DNA of 64,000 bases from Epiperipatus broadwayi (lineage: Eukaryota > Onychophora > Udeonychophora > Euonychophora > Peripatidae). A program made the position numbers and the translations under genes. Under the pieces are notes generated by a model. That model was not told where the DNA came from. It did not search any database and saw only the letters and a program-made list of their open reading frames with translations. Below are positions 23,610 to 35,167 of this stretch, piece by piece; within the stretch, counting starts at the first letter, position 1, and each line of letters starts with the position of its first letter. The stretch lies in NCBI GenBank assembly GCA_028023455.1, contig JAQFVV010006245.1:7851154-7915153 (forward strand). The letters run 5' to 3'.

Positions 23610-24581
23610 ATATATTATTTTCATACACTGATTAAAAGATTTTAAATATTCGTAATATGACAAATGTTATCTTAAGTAATTTTGTTAATATATATTGTAA
23701 ATTATTCCTTCCTCAAATATTAAGGAATACTATAAATTCAAATTTGTTATTAATTTATATACTCTTTTAATAAAGTTATACATGCACCCATTATGGACAA
23801 GACATTTTAATATGCGACAGATTGTGTAGCAAGGATTAACGCATTATTGTATTATACACAATCATAATTTAGAATCAGGCATTTTAATGAAAGACAGTTA
23901 TAAACATAGAAACTGATATTATACTTTTTTTTTTAACTTAAAATCTTAAAATCTCTGCTGAAACACTTAACTCACAATTGATTCCTTTTAATGTATGAAA
24001 ACACATCACTCTATACTGAAATAAAATTTTCTGTCTACTCTAAACTGACATAAAAGAGACATCTTTTTTTAATAAACTTTGAGGAACTTAATTTCTTTTA
24101 TTTTTAATAACCTTTACATCAAAAGTCTGATAATTTATATAATTTTAATATTTCTTAAAAAATCATTTAATCACATTTTTAATGAATATTACATAGAAAA
24201 ATATATTAAAAGTATGCTAGGCAATAATAAAGCTAAATATTACTAAAAAGCTACCTTTTTGTGTGTATTTTCCTTTTACCAGATATTATGCAGGCTCAGA
24301 AAAGAAGAAAATTAATAAGAATTGAATTACATTTGTTTATTTGTAAATAGATTTATCTTGCGACTGATCAGTATAGAAAGATAATGTTAGTCAAATCTTA
24401 AAATAATTATATTTAGTTTCAATAATCATTCTGGCAGTCAACTTAATATTTAGATCCTCTTGTAAGATGTTACCCACATTTAGAATAAGATAAATTTAAT
24501 TAAAAAACATTTAAAATTCTACCTTCTTTTCAAATATATGTTAGTAATAACACATAAATAAATAGCACAGGTTAATACATT
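23610..24581. other. AT-rich stretch, nothing recognised
   Basis: No ORF, RNA or repeat relationship visible. Confidence 0.5.
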
Positions 24582-24625
24582 ACACAATTTTTTGAGAGAT
24601 ATTATTCTCTGCTCTTCAGGTGTTG
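24582..24625 (-). ncRNA. Hammerhead-like motif in SINE tail
   Basis: On -: stem I ACAC, core CTGAAGA (fits CUGANGA), stem II AGAGA/TCTCT with loop AATAATA-like and an outer G-C pair, then AAAA in place of GAAA, AATT, and stem I partner GTGT. G12 is changed to A in a C-A context, as expected for decay of a CpG. Stem III is minimal. Confidence 0.45.
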
Positions 24626-24850
24626 CTGATCCAACCAGTGACAATGCTAGCATATGAGTTGAACTTACATCTTTATATTTTTGAATATCTACTTTTAAGG
24701 CAGCACTCTAATCAACTGAGCATTTCTGTCAAAGACTGTTAGAGCATTGCCTTAAAATTAAATATTTAAGAATGTAAAAGTGTAGGTTTGACTGCTATAC
24801 TAATTTTGATACTGGTCAGCCAGCAACACCTGAAGAAGCTCAGAGAATTC
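24582..24850. mobile_element. Inverted pair of tRNA-related SINE copies
   Basis: Imperfect palindrome: TCTTCAGGTGTTGCTG (24613-24628) against CAGCAACACCTGAAGA (24821-24836). Left copy on -: A-box-like TGCTCAGTTGATTAGAGTG (24704-24722), B-box GTTCAACTC (at about 24656-24664, fits GWTCRANNC), then tail AGCAACACCTGAAGA. Right copy on +: TGTTAGAGCATTGCCTTAAAA and the same tail. A third relative is at 55372-55500. Confidence 0.65.
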
Positions 24851-24933
24851 TACCTTCTCTTATTTTAAATCATTAATTATTTTATGTAAAATCTTTTAAA
24901 ATTGCATTTTTTTATTTAAAATTGAAATAAAAT

Positions 24934-25047
24934 GTTTGTGGAATTTATTTATAATAATGAATTCACGGACATACATACACACATGTTCTTGTTTGTGGAA
25001 TTTATTTATAATAATGAATTCACGGACATACATACACACATGTTCTT
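24934..25047. repeat. Perfect 57-nt tandem duplication
   Basis: 24934-24990 and 24991-25047 are identical, beginning GTTTGTGGAATTTATTTA. Confidence 0.95.
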
Positions 25048-25814
25048 TATTTAACATTCCATGTCAATAGACATAATTTCTATAAAATAAATTATAAACT
25101 ATAAATTGAATATCAGTAGATTTGTATTGAATTTGTAAATCTACTATTTCTTGTAAATAATTCTCAAATCTCTGCCTCAGTATTTCTCAATACAATAATT
25201 TTATTAATATTCATTTATTTTATTTCAAATATACATATATATTATCTCTCTAAAGGCATTAATGATAAGTATGATAAAGCTATATACAATTTGTAATATA
25301 TATATAAATTGAAACAGATATGCTGTTTCTCATATAAATATTCAAAAGACCCCCCCCCCCCATTTAAAAACGTCTAGCGTGATTCAATCTAATTGGGAAC
25401 GCAATAAAGCTGTGATTTGTTAAAAAAAATCATATTTTTAATTTTGCGATTGATGGATTTGAATAAAATATTATATCATCTTATTTTTTTTTTATCTGTC
25501 TCAATAAAAAAGAAAAAGAAATTAATTATCCAATCATTAAAAAGAAAAAAAAAGATACTTGAGTTAAACTGAGGCAGTATTCAAATTAGACAAGTCGTCG
25601 GAAGAAAAGAACTTTTTTTTTCTTCTCTCTCGTCTTACACAGAGAGCTTTAACAAAACGTGAAAATGGAAAAAGAAAGCTTTGCTAGAAGAATTATAATA
25701 AAAATGGAGTAAGTTAGCGGCTTCACTCTCTCCACGCTATGCCATGACTTTCCATAAATGAAATAACCCGCCTTCTTTTTGAGGAAACTGGACTGCAAAA
25801 CTGGAAGGTAATTA
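25048..25814. other. AT-rich stretch with poly-C run
   Basis: No gene seen. A run of 13 C lies at about 25350-25362; a GC-richer patch at 25590-25800 is not recognised. Confidence 0.5.
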
Positions 25815-26098
25815 TGTTATAAAATATTAAAACGTCTTTATCATACGTTATAAAGTGACATTATGAAATAATTACATAGAATGTGTTTTATAAAATATTA
25901 AAACGTCTTTATCATACGTTATAAAGTGAAGTTATGAAATAATTACATAGAGTTTGTTTTGTAAAATATGAAAACATCTTTATCATACATTATAAAGTGA
26001 CATTATGAAATAATTACATAGAATTTGTTTTGTAAAATATGAAAACATCTTTATCATACGTTATAAAGTGAAGTTATGAAATAGCTACACGCAAATTT
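25815..26098. repeat. 71-nt tandem repeat, 4 copies
   Basis: Copies start (AAAATAT) at 25821, 25892, 25963 and 26034, spacing exactly 71. Copies 1/2 share AAAACGTC, 3/4 share AAAACATC, while the CATTATG/AAGTTATG variant alternates 1,3 versus 2,4. Confidence 0.92.
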
Positions 26099-26139
26099 AT
26101 TTATAAAAATATTTGAACGTATTTACTATATGGATTAGA

Positions 26140-26417
26140 AATGCTTCAATTACTAAATGATAAATGCTCCACAAGCCAAACAGAGTTTATGTGTATGAAT
26201 ATACTCTTATATTTGATTGAATTATAAATGCTGCAATTATTAAATGATATATGCTCCAAAAGCCAAACAGAGTTTATGTGCATGAATATACTCTTATATT
26301 TGACTGAATTATAAATGCTGCAATTATTAAATGATATATGCTCCACAAGCCAAATAGAGTTTATGTGTATGAATATACTTTTATATTTGACTAAATTATA
26401 AATGCTTCAATTACTAA
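26140..26417. repeat. 87-nt tandem repeat, about 3.2 copies
   Basis: ATGCTCC at 26164, 26251 and 26338, spacing 87. Unit contains AAGCCAAACAGAGTTTATG and TTATAAATGCT. The minus ORF 26146-26346 is only this repeat read through. Confidence 0.92.
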
Positions 26418-26540
26418 ATGAATTATTGTATAAACCATAAATGCTTGACTGCTTCAAAATGAATTATTGTATAAACCATAAATGCTTGACTGCTTCAAGA
26501 TGAATTATTGTATAAACCATAAATGCTTGACTGCTTCTAA
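26418..26540. repeat. 41-nt tandem repeat, 3 copies
   Basis: AATTATTG at 26421, 26462 and 26503, spacing 41; unit includes TATAAACCATAAATGCTTGA. Confidence 0.92.
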
Positions 26541-26815
26541 GCTTCTTCTCATAAATGAATTCAAAATGAATTATTGTTGAATTAGAATATTTCCAATCTT
26601 CTTCTCATAAAGGAATACAAAAATGAACTATTGTTGAATTAGAATGTTTCCAAGTTTCTTCTCATAAATGAATTCAAAATGAACTATTATTGAATTAGAA
26701 TATTTCCAAACTTCTTCTCATAAAGGAATACAAAAATGAACTATTGTTGAATTAGACTGTTTCCAAACGTCCTCTCATAAATGAACTTGTAAATGAATTA
26801 TTGATAAAAAAAGAG
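26541..26815. repeat. 56/57-nt tandem repeat, 5 copies with 113-nt higher order
   Basis: (C/T)TTCTCATAAA-type starts at 26545, 26601, 26658, 26714 and 26771. Copies 1 and 3 read AAATGAATTCAAAATGAA, copies 2 and 4 read AAAGGAATACAAAAATGAA, so the array is built of alternating A and B monomers. Confidence 0.9.
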
Positions 26816-27335
26816 AACTGCTTCTAGCTCTTTCATAAGTGAAATGAAAATGTGTTATCAAGTGGATAGAAATGAATTTTGTTAGAAATTGCAAATTAAT
26901 TGTTATTTAATAAATTTTTTTTTTTTGTTGTTACTAAAAATTAAATTGGTTATCCAGTTGTCCAATTCTGTTTTGTTTTATTGTATCACTCATAGTCCGG
27001 TTACATTTGGCATCACTCATCAGTTATAGCACTGGTTCATGAGGATTTCATGCTTTCTGAGCTACGTCTGACATAACTAGACCTAGGCCAGTCAGGTTGT
27101 AGTGAGACGGAACTCTAGTGGCACTTTTTGGGAAACCAAACATAGAAATATTTAGATGTTTCCAGTCTCTATGGTACTACATCCTCTGGTGAGCAGGAAA
27201 TATTGTTGTAGGAGGCATTAACATCTGCATTAGGAATGTCAATTGATAGTTCTTTCCTACAGCATGCTCATCAGAAAATTGTTACAACCCATGTAATAAA
27301 AGGGTTGTATGGCGGTCCGGTTACAATATATATAT
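26816..27335. other. Gene-free stretch before the long-LTR element
   Basis: Less AT-rich at 26990-27310, with GTCCGGTTACA at both ends (about 26996 and 27315) and a hairpin ACAACCC/GGGTTGT at about 27286-27309. Possibly an older repeat into which the LTR element inserted; not recognised. Confidence 0.4.
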
Positions 27336-29207
27336 TGTACCAAAGTTCATTGATATTAAAGTAATTGTATGACTCCCATGTTTTAAAAATATAAAAAAAT
27401 TTAATATTAAGAGAATAAAATGTAAAAACTAAAGAGCAGGGGGGGAGAGGAATTTTGTATTAAATAAAATAAACTGTAAACGCTGTTTAAAATAATAAGT
27501 TGTTTAAAATAATAAGATTTTTTTTTGTTTAAAAGAAGAAAAAAGGCTTGTAATAAATAAATGATTTAATATTCTTTAAATGAATTTTTAATAAAATAAT
27601 AAAGAGATTTCGTTTTATCTTATAATAAAATAAATAAATATATGTGCATGTGTGTATGTAATTTTTAATAAAAAGTAGACGCAGAAGCTGATTTTATTTC
27701 ACGAGACGAACGCTGCTGCTAAATAAAGTTTTCCATTGTTTAAAACAGTATAAATAGCTCAACTTTTGTTCATTCTTGGTCTGACTTTCTCATTTTAATA
27801 AATATTTCTTGAAGTAATATTTCCAAAAAATGTTGCACTGTTAAAACCAATGTATTTGCAGTTGACCGAAAGCCGCTCTCTATGCATCTAAGATCTGCGA
27901 TTAGTTCGGAAAGTAATCATGTTGAAATAGACTAAATGGACAGCGGAGTGTGGGAACGCCAAACCAGCCACAAAAATCATACCAAGTCACAGGATCTACG
28001 GAAGAATCATTTTACCAGTCGTCGATGAGTTAAGAAATAATTCCATTATGCTGTTTCTGTCGTATTTTAAAACCTAGGTAATTATTTGACTTTGATATCT
28101 AAACATTCCCGATTTCTTTTTAAAATAAAGATAGACTTTATTAAAAGAACTTTGAACTTTTTGAATTAAACTTAAAAAAAGAATAAACTTTAAACTTCAA
28201 AAAATTAATATTTGCAATAATAAAATAAGTAAAAGCAGCTTCTATTAAATAATATTTTTGAAACAATGGCATGCACGTATGTGTGATTTGATTTTTTTTT
28301 AAACTTAAAAAAAAAGATAAAATAAAATATGATGTAACGTGTATAATTTATTTGCTAAAGTAATATATTAAAATGCTTATTTTAATCTTTAAAAAAAGAA
28401 GTGTGTGTGTCTCATTATAAGATAAAACGATTAATTTATTTTAAAATAATATAAAAAACACTTAAATTATTTTTCTTAAAACATTTATGTTTATTTCTGA
28501 TATGTGCGGGTAAGTATAAATATTTATTTTCTTAATAAGAGTAGGAGGGAAAAAATCTAATCATTAATAATAGTATTTCAGAAAAGATTCGCTAAGTTAA
28601 ATCTATAAATGTTTAGTATTCAGTATAATGTTGTTATTATTAGTTTTAAAGGATTGAAGTATTATTTTGAATGGTTTGGGAAAATTATTTTAGTTTTTAA
28701 AAAAATATAGTAGTAGCTTAGAAGAGGCAGCATTTAAGATATACCTTTTGTTTTGTCTATTTAGTGGGTGGTTGGAACCGGTTGAGCTAGCAGGGATTTT
28801 CAGGTACCAAATTATGCTGATCAGATAGACATGCTAATTCTAATGTAATTAGCTGGTGCCTAAGGGATTTTTCTTTCTTCTTTTAAAAATAAAAATAAAG
28901 TGTTTATTTGATCAGTGTATATTTGGTAGTCGAGTGTTGAATGTTATTGATAGTTCGCTATTGATAATAGTTGACACTTTACCTGAAAACCAACCATTTT
29001 CTGAAAGGGAAATTTAGGAGGACAAAATATAATAAAATATTAGTTAATATTTTATTTGTCGATGCTTGGTGTTTGTTGTTTCTCATAAGTGAAAGTAGTA
29101 AATTTTAAATTGTAAGTTTTATATCATTAAGAGTTTTGAAGGTAGTTTTTAGTAGTAGTAGTTAGTCATTTTTTTCTTTTAATTGTTGTTTGGAGGAGGT
29201 TGGTTCA
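27336..29207 (+). repeat. 5' LTR
   Basis: 1872 nt; about 96-97 percent like the 3' LTR by eye, with differences mainly substitutions, homopolymer-length changes (e.g. G run near 27437 versus 30380) and a rearranged last ~100 nt. Confidence 0.85.
27749..27757 (+). promoter_or_regulatory. TATA box of the 5' LTR
   Basis: TATAAATAG, followed about 30 nt on by a pyrimidine-rich start region and AATAAA near 27796; same in the 3' LTR at 30707-30715. Confidence 0.5.
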
Positions 29208-29700
29208 TTTGGTGCATCAACATGGTGCAAAATGGTTCATTTGGTGCATTGACGTAGCGCAAAATTGGTTTATGTAGTGTGTCAATGTGGACCGAGAATT
29301 AGACATTTCGAGTGGAAGAACCGACGGAAGTTGTAGTTTAGGAGCGGCATACGGCACATTAATGTAGTTAGTTGGACGTTTATTAGGCGCAGTAATGTGG
29401 CCCGAAAGTTGTCATTTTTAAGTGGAGAAACTAATAGAAGTTGTAGTTTGGAGGGGCATATGGCGCATTAATGTAGATAGTTGGACGTTTATTAGGTGCA
29501 GTAACATGGCCCGAAAGTTGTCATTTTAAGTGATAGGACCGTAGTTGAATGGTCATTTGCACATTAACATAGGACCAATGTAAAGGACAATTGGACATTG
29601 ATGTAGAGATTTAAAGGAGCCTGAAAATAGTTGTAGCAAATGATAAGATTACTATAAAACATAGTTGGGAATTCATTTGGCGAATCGACGTGGCTTGAAA
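29208..29700 (+). repeat. Array of ~10 primer-binding-site-like motifs in the leader
   Basis: Directly after the LTR stands TTTGGTGCATCAACATGG, the primer-site position. Degenerate versions of TTTGGCGCATTAACGTGGCC recur near 29241, 29275, 29347, 29384, 29455, 29494, 29554, 29589 and 29674. Two units of exactly 110 nt (29331-29440 and 29441-29550) form part of the array. Confidence 0.65.
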
Positions 29701-30258
29701 TTAGTTGTTTAAATAGAATAAACAACTTGAATTGTAGTTAGTTGTTTAGATGGAGGGTCAAAGTTGACCATTGTTATATATTAATAGGGGATATTTGCTG
29801 AAGAGAAGTATAATAAAGGTATTTGGTAGTATTTGTATTTTTTTTCCTGAACAGGTTACCTTTGGTGTATGATAAAAAGTTGATTTTTGTGGACGTTAGA
29901 AAGTAGAAACATGTTTTTTTAAAGATAAAAAAAAAAACACGCACTCCAAATGAGGAAGATAGATGAACATGAGGTGTAGAATTAGAACTAAGAGGGTAGA
30001 GGTTGTCTGTATATATGTTTGGAAATTTAAAATGTTTTTTTTTGTGTGTGTGTTTGGTTAAAATAATGCTAGATAGATTGGATAGAAAGAAAGAGCCACC
30101 TGATCGGTTATAGAATAGAATTATATTGGGATGGAAATTATAGTGGATAAATAAGAATACACATATACAATTAAACAAATGTTAAGTAAATAAAATTAGA
30201 TTGTTTATAGGTTTAAATTCTGGGAAAACTAAAATGCTCAGAATGATATTTTAGTTTC
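29701..30258. other. Interior of long-LTR element, no gene
   Basis: No gag or pol similarity seen on either strand. Confidence 0.55.
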
Positions 30259-30274
30259 AGAGGAGGGACAGAGA
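30259..30274 (+). other. Polypurine tract
   Basis: AGAGGAGGGACAGAGA immediately before TAA and the TGTACC of the 3' LTR. Confidence 0.6.
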
Positions 30275-30277
30275 TAA

Positions 30278-32187
30278 TGTACCAAAGTACATTGATATTA
30301 AAGTAATTGTATGAGTCCCATGTTTTAAAAATATAAAAAAATTTAATATTAAGAGAATAAAATGTAAAAACTAAAGAGCAGGGGGGGGGGGGAATTTGTA
30401 TTAAATAAAATAAACTGTAAACGCTGTTTAAAATAATAAGTTGTTTAAAATAATAAGCTGTTTAAAATAATAAGATTTTTTTTTGTTTAAAAGAAGAAAA
30501 AAAGCTTGTAATAAATAAATGATTTAATATTCTTTAAATGAATTTTTAATAAAATAATAAAGAGATTTCATTTTATCTTATAATAAAATAAATAAATATA
30601 TGTGCATGTGTGTATGTAATTTTTAATAAAAAGTAGATGCAGAAGCTGATTTTATTTCACGAGACGAACGCTGCTGCTAAATAAAGTTTTCCATTGTTTA
30701 AAACAGTATAAATAGCTCAACTTTTGTTCATTCTTGGTCTGACTTTCTCATTTTAATAAATATTTCTTGAAGTAATACTTCCAAAAAATGTTGCACTGTT
30801 AAAACCAACATATTTGCAGTTGACCGAAAGCCGCTCTCTACGCATCTAAGATCTGCGATTAGTTCGGAAAGTAATCATGTTGAAATGAACTAAATGGACA
30901 GCAGAGTGCGGGAATGCCAAACCAGCAACAAAAATCATACCAAGTCACAGGATCTATGGAAGAATCATTTTACCAGTCGTCGATGAGTTAAGAAATAATT
31001 CCATTATGCTGTTTCTGTCGTATTTTAAAACCTAGGTAATTATTTGACTTTGATATCTAAACATTCCGATTATTTTTTTAAATAAAGATAGACTTTATTA
31101 AAAGAACTTTGAACTTTTTGAATTAAACTTAAAAAAAAGAATAAACTTTAAACTTCAAAAAATTAATATTTGCAATAATAAAATAAGTAAAAGCAGCTTC
31201 TATTAAATAATATTTTTGAAACAATGGCATGCATGTATGTGTGATTTGATTTTTTTTAAACTTAAAAAAAAAAGATAAAATAAAATATGATGTAACGTGT
31301 ATAATTTATTTGCTAAAGTAATATATTAAAATGCTTATTTTAATCTTTAAAAAAAGAAGTGTGTGTGTCTCATTATAAGATAAAACGATTAATTTATTTT
31401 AAAATAATATAAAAAACACTTAAATTATTTTTCTTAAAACATTTATGTTTATTTCTGATATGTGTGGGTAAGTATAAATATTTATTTTCTTAATAAGAGT
31501 AGGAGGGAAAAAATCTAATCATTAATAATAGTATTTCAGAAAAGATTCGCTAAGTTAAATCTATAAATGTTTAGTATTCAGTATAATGTTGTTATTATTA
31601 GTTTTAAAGGATTGAAGTATTATTTTTGAATGGTTCGGGGAAAATTATTTTAGTTTTTAAAAAAAATAGTAGTAGCTTAGAAGAGGCAGCGTTTAAGATA
31701 TACCTTTTGTTTTGTCTATTTAGTGGGTGGTTGGAACCGGTTGAGCTAGCAGGGATTTTCAGGTATCAAATTATGCTGATCAAATGGACATGCTAATTCT
31801 AATGTAATTAGCTGGTGCCTAAGGGATTTTTCTTTCTTCTTTTAAAAATAAAAATAAAGTGTTTATTTGATCAGTGTATATTTGGTAGTCGAGTGTTGAA
31901 TGTTATTGATAGTTCGCTATTGATAATAGTTGACACTTTACCTGAAAACCAACCATTTTCTGAAAGGGAAATCTAGGAGGACAAAATATAATAAGATATT
32001 AGATAATATTTTATTTGTTGATGCTTGGTGTTTGTTGTTTCCCATAAGTGAAAGTAGTAAATTTTAAATTGTAAATTTTATATCATTAAGAGTTTTGAAG
32101 GTAGTAAGTGTTAAATAATAGTAATAAATAGAAGTAGTAGTTAGTAGTCTTTCATTTTTTATTGGTTGTTTGGAGGAGGATGGTTCA
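30278..32187 (+). repeat. 3' LTR
   Basis: 1910 nt; contains a run of 12 G at about 30380 and TATAAATAG at 30707-30715. Ends TGGTTCA before an (AT)n run. Confidence 0.85.
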
Positions 32188-32251
32188 ATATATATATATA
32201 TATATATATAAAACATCTGTGAGACTATATTAAAAGTCTAAAGATAAACTA

Positions 32252-32848
32252 GTCAATAAAATAATCAAAATTACCCCATATTCACAATTCAACCAGGCTA
32301 ACTTCACAAGCATAAAGGACTACAAGATAACATATTTATACTAAACATTAGCCAAAATTCCACTCACATCTCATATATCCTTAATATTAAAATAACTTTT
32401 AAATATATTAATTGCTTCAGAATCATACATTTTTAATTACAAATACTAATAATTTTTATTTTATTTCTCACAAAGAAAACAACCTTAGTCTCACCAAAAT
32501 TAATAGTGTATCCATGAAAAAGTTGCAGGTCTTACTATTAATTTTGATGTAGCTATGATTGTCTTCTTTGAAAAAAGGAAATAAAAAAAGAATTAAAAAA
32601 TCTTTATGATTAAAAATTTATGATTCTGGAGTAATTAATGTATTTAAAAGTTTTGTTTTTTATATTAAGGTGTATGGGATATCAGTGAAATTGTGGGTAA
32701 TGTTTAGTGTAAATATGTTATCTTGTAGTCCTTTGCACTTGAGAAGTCTGCTTGTAGCAGTGAAACAATTGGTTGTTTTAGAGTTTATTTTTTTTGGCTA
32801 GTCTGGTTAAGCTGTGAATTTGGGGTAATTTTGATTACATATATAGAC
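32252..32848. repeat. Imperfect ~600-nt foldback repeat
   Basis: Left arm (32252-32507) is the diverged reverse complement of right arm (32534-32848): e.g. TAATCAAAATTACCCC against GGGGTAATTTTGATTA, and GGACTACAAGATAACATA against TATGTTATCTTGTAGTCC. Loop about 26 nt. It directly precedes the Penelope remnant and may be part of its terminal structure. Confidence 0.75.
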
Positions 32849-32869
32849 CTAGAGAAAATATTTTTATCC

Positions 32870-34330
32870 AAAGGTATATGGCTTGCCACAAATCCTCAAA
32901 CCACATATTTCTTTGAGACCAATTGTAGATGAAGTTGGTTTATGAACATAGACACTACCTCATTTTCTATCTTCTTTTCTACAGCTATGTTTAACAGAAA
33001 TATCATCTTATGTTAAGGATGCAAATCGTTTTTTGGTAAGTTTTAATATTGTTTTACTTTTTACTAGTATTCCTATAATAAAAGCTATTGAAGTTTTGAA
33101 AAACATTCAATTGCCTGATTTTGTGTGTGTTTGATTGAACACTGCATATTAAATACCTTTTTTGTTTTTGATGGCCAGATGTATAAACAAACATCAGGTT
33201 TAGCTGTGTATTCACCAATTTCTCCAGCATTTGCTTCTGTTTTTATGGAGAATTTGGAAAAGAAAATTTTAATATCAGCAATTAAAAAATCATCTGTATA
33301 TCTGAGATATGTTAATGATACCTTTGTTATTTGCCTTCATAGTAAGCATGCTCTTAATGAATTTTTAATTTTCTTAAATTTTATTCACAATATCAAATTT
33401 ATTATGGAAGTAGAAAATAATAACCAATTCTATTCTTAAATGTTTTAATTGAAAGAAAGAAGAATGTTTTTTTTATTCCATGGTATATATAGAAAGCAAA
33501 CATACACTGGGAGATATCTACATTTTTCTTCTCATCACTATCCAGTACAATTATTTTCAATGGTAAAGATGTTGTTATACATAACTAAGAGACCTTCCAA
33601 TAACAGCCATTTTCACCAAGATATATATGCTACTAAAAAAATGCTTCTTTATAATGGTTTTGATCTCAGGATTATTAATAGGACTTTTTTATATATTAAG
33701 AAAAAAAATTGCTATTTCAAAAATTAAGACTGTTCTGCATATATAAAGTGAGTAACTGATAAAATTAATAATGTTTTTAAAAAAAATGATATCCACATAG
33801 CTTGTACTGCATTTAAAAAATAATGAAGTATTTCCACACTCTAAAGATAAAATTGCTTTAGAGTGCCATGGTATATATTAAATTTCTTGTAATGTTTGTT
33901 TACATTTATACATTGGGCAGACTAATCATATAATAAACATAAGAAATAATGAACATATTTTGGCAGTTAGAGAAAAACTCAGTTCATCAGTCACTTATTC
34001 ACATATTAAATTAACTAACTATGACATCAATTTTAATAAAACACATTCTGGTAAAAATTGAATGATATGATCAATGACTGCTAAGGGAAGCAATAGAGAT
34101 TTTTAAAAAGCCTAAGAACATAAATGAAAAGTGTGAATTGAAGAAATTTAACAATATTTGGAAAAAGCTATTGGAGGATAAAATATTTTTTAAAACTTCT
34201 CAGTCAATAGAATTTGGGAATTAGGAGAAAATAACAAAGAAAAAAACAATTTTAAATCTCATCACATAGATTATTATGATTTGAGAAAAAACCTCTGAAA
34301 AAAGTATTTATTATACTGAAACATCAGCTA
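32870..34330 (+). pseudogene. Penelope-like element remnant (RT + GIY-YIG)
   Basis: Retroelement protein combining a telomerase-like reverse transcriptase with a GIY-YIG endonuclease. Seen in order across several frames: a YGLPQI...LRPIVDEVGL block (about 32877-32950), a TSGLAVYSPISPAFASVFME block (33188-33250), the catalytic box as YVND (about 33307) where YVDD is expected, so the first Asp is lost, an FIHNIKFIMEVENN block (about 33380), an RKQTYTGRYLHFSSHHYP block (about 33492), and a GIY-YIG end with a CNVCLHLYIGQTN-type sequence near 33890-33930 and NEHILAVREK near 33950. Several frameshifts make it inactive. A related fragment lies on - at 46.3-47.3 kb. Confidence 0.8.
34291..34329 (+). 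ncRNA. Hammerhead-like motif at the end of the Penelope remnant
   Basis: CTGAAAA (one core base off CUGANGA: G8 to A), stem II AGTAT/ATACT with a five-base loop, intact GAAA (34318-34321), then CATC where minimal Penelope hammerheads have CGTC, and AGCT after the cleavage C. Both mismatches are CpG-type or G-to-A decay. Hammerheads in Penelope-like elements are known; this copy is degenerate. Confidence 0.42.
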
Positions 34331-35167
34331 TTTAGCTATTATATTTTTAATATGCAGAAACTCATGGAAATAATACTATGGATATATATTGTAATCATTT
34401 GGCTACATAGCTGCACTAAAAAAAGAAATAGGTGGCAGCATGCTCCTCAAGTTTAGTTTAGAATTACTTAATTAAATGAGGAAATAATATTTAGTTTTCT
34501 GATGCATATATTTTTGTATAATAATAAAAATAATAATGGGTCTGTAATTGATTAAATATTTTAGTTCTCTTTCCACATGATAGTAGGAGCATTCTAGGAA
34601 ATTTTTTCTAAATAATTGTCAAACATGTTTTTAATCACAATATGCATATCTTAATATGTTTTATAAATTGTAAATATTAATAAAAGAGAGAGAAAATTAT
34701 AAAATCATATAAATAATTTTTTCCCTCTCTCTTCAATAAATTTATTTAATTACTAGTTGCTTTTACTTTTTGTTAAGAAAAATTTACTAAGAGAAAATTT
34801 TTTTTTTCTGTTTTGTAAATTATTTAATAGATATTAATTTTAACTTAAAGAGTGATAACATTTTATTTTTAATAGTATTTTTAAAAAGAAAAAAAGATTT
34901 TAATACTTTTGGTAAATTCTATTTTCAATTAGAGTTTTTTTTTTCCTTTTTTCTTTATCTCTCTTCGATGCAAAAATCAAATCAGTGCAATTTTCCTTTT
35001 TGCAAAAAAAAATTTTTAATTAAAAAAGGATGGCAAGAATTTTACAATGTTAATTTTAAGTTCTTGACTTTTTTCAATATCATAGTTTAAGAAGAAAATA
35101 TCTGAACAATTGTTTGTAAAAATGTATCTAATTAATTGTTGTAAATATTAATTAAGTGCAATGTCAG
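34331..35167. other. AT-rich stretch, nothing recognised
   Basis: Poly-purine/poly-pyrimidine runs only; no gene or repeat relationship seen. Confidence 0.5.

Larger units (their letters stand above)
27336..32187 (+). mobile_element. Non-coding LTR retrotransposon with ~1.9-kb LTRs
   Basis: Direct repeats 27336-29207 and 30278-32187 both start TGTACCAAAG and end TGGTTCA. The second is preceded by a purine tract; the first is followed by a primer-site-like sequence. Flanks are ATATAT on both sides, compatible with a target duplication in a TA-rich site. The 1070-nt interior has no retrotransposon coding sequence, so it is a non-autonomous large-LTR derivative. The minus ORF at 29774-30178 has no recognisable domain and is probably chance. 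Confidence 0.85.

Noticed and set aside
25815-26815. CRISPR-like array
   Set aside because: Repeats are directly tandem with no unique spacers, and the context is animal repetitive DNA.
29774-30178. 134-codon minus-strand ORF inside the long-LTR element
   Set aside because: Low-complexity composition, no domain, not in the expected orientation for gag or pol.
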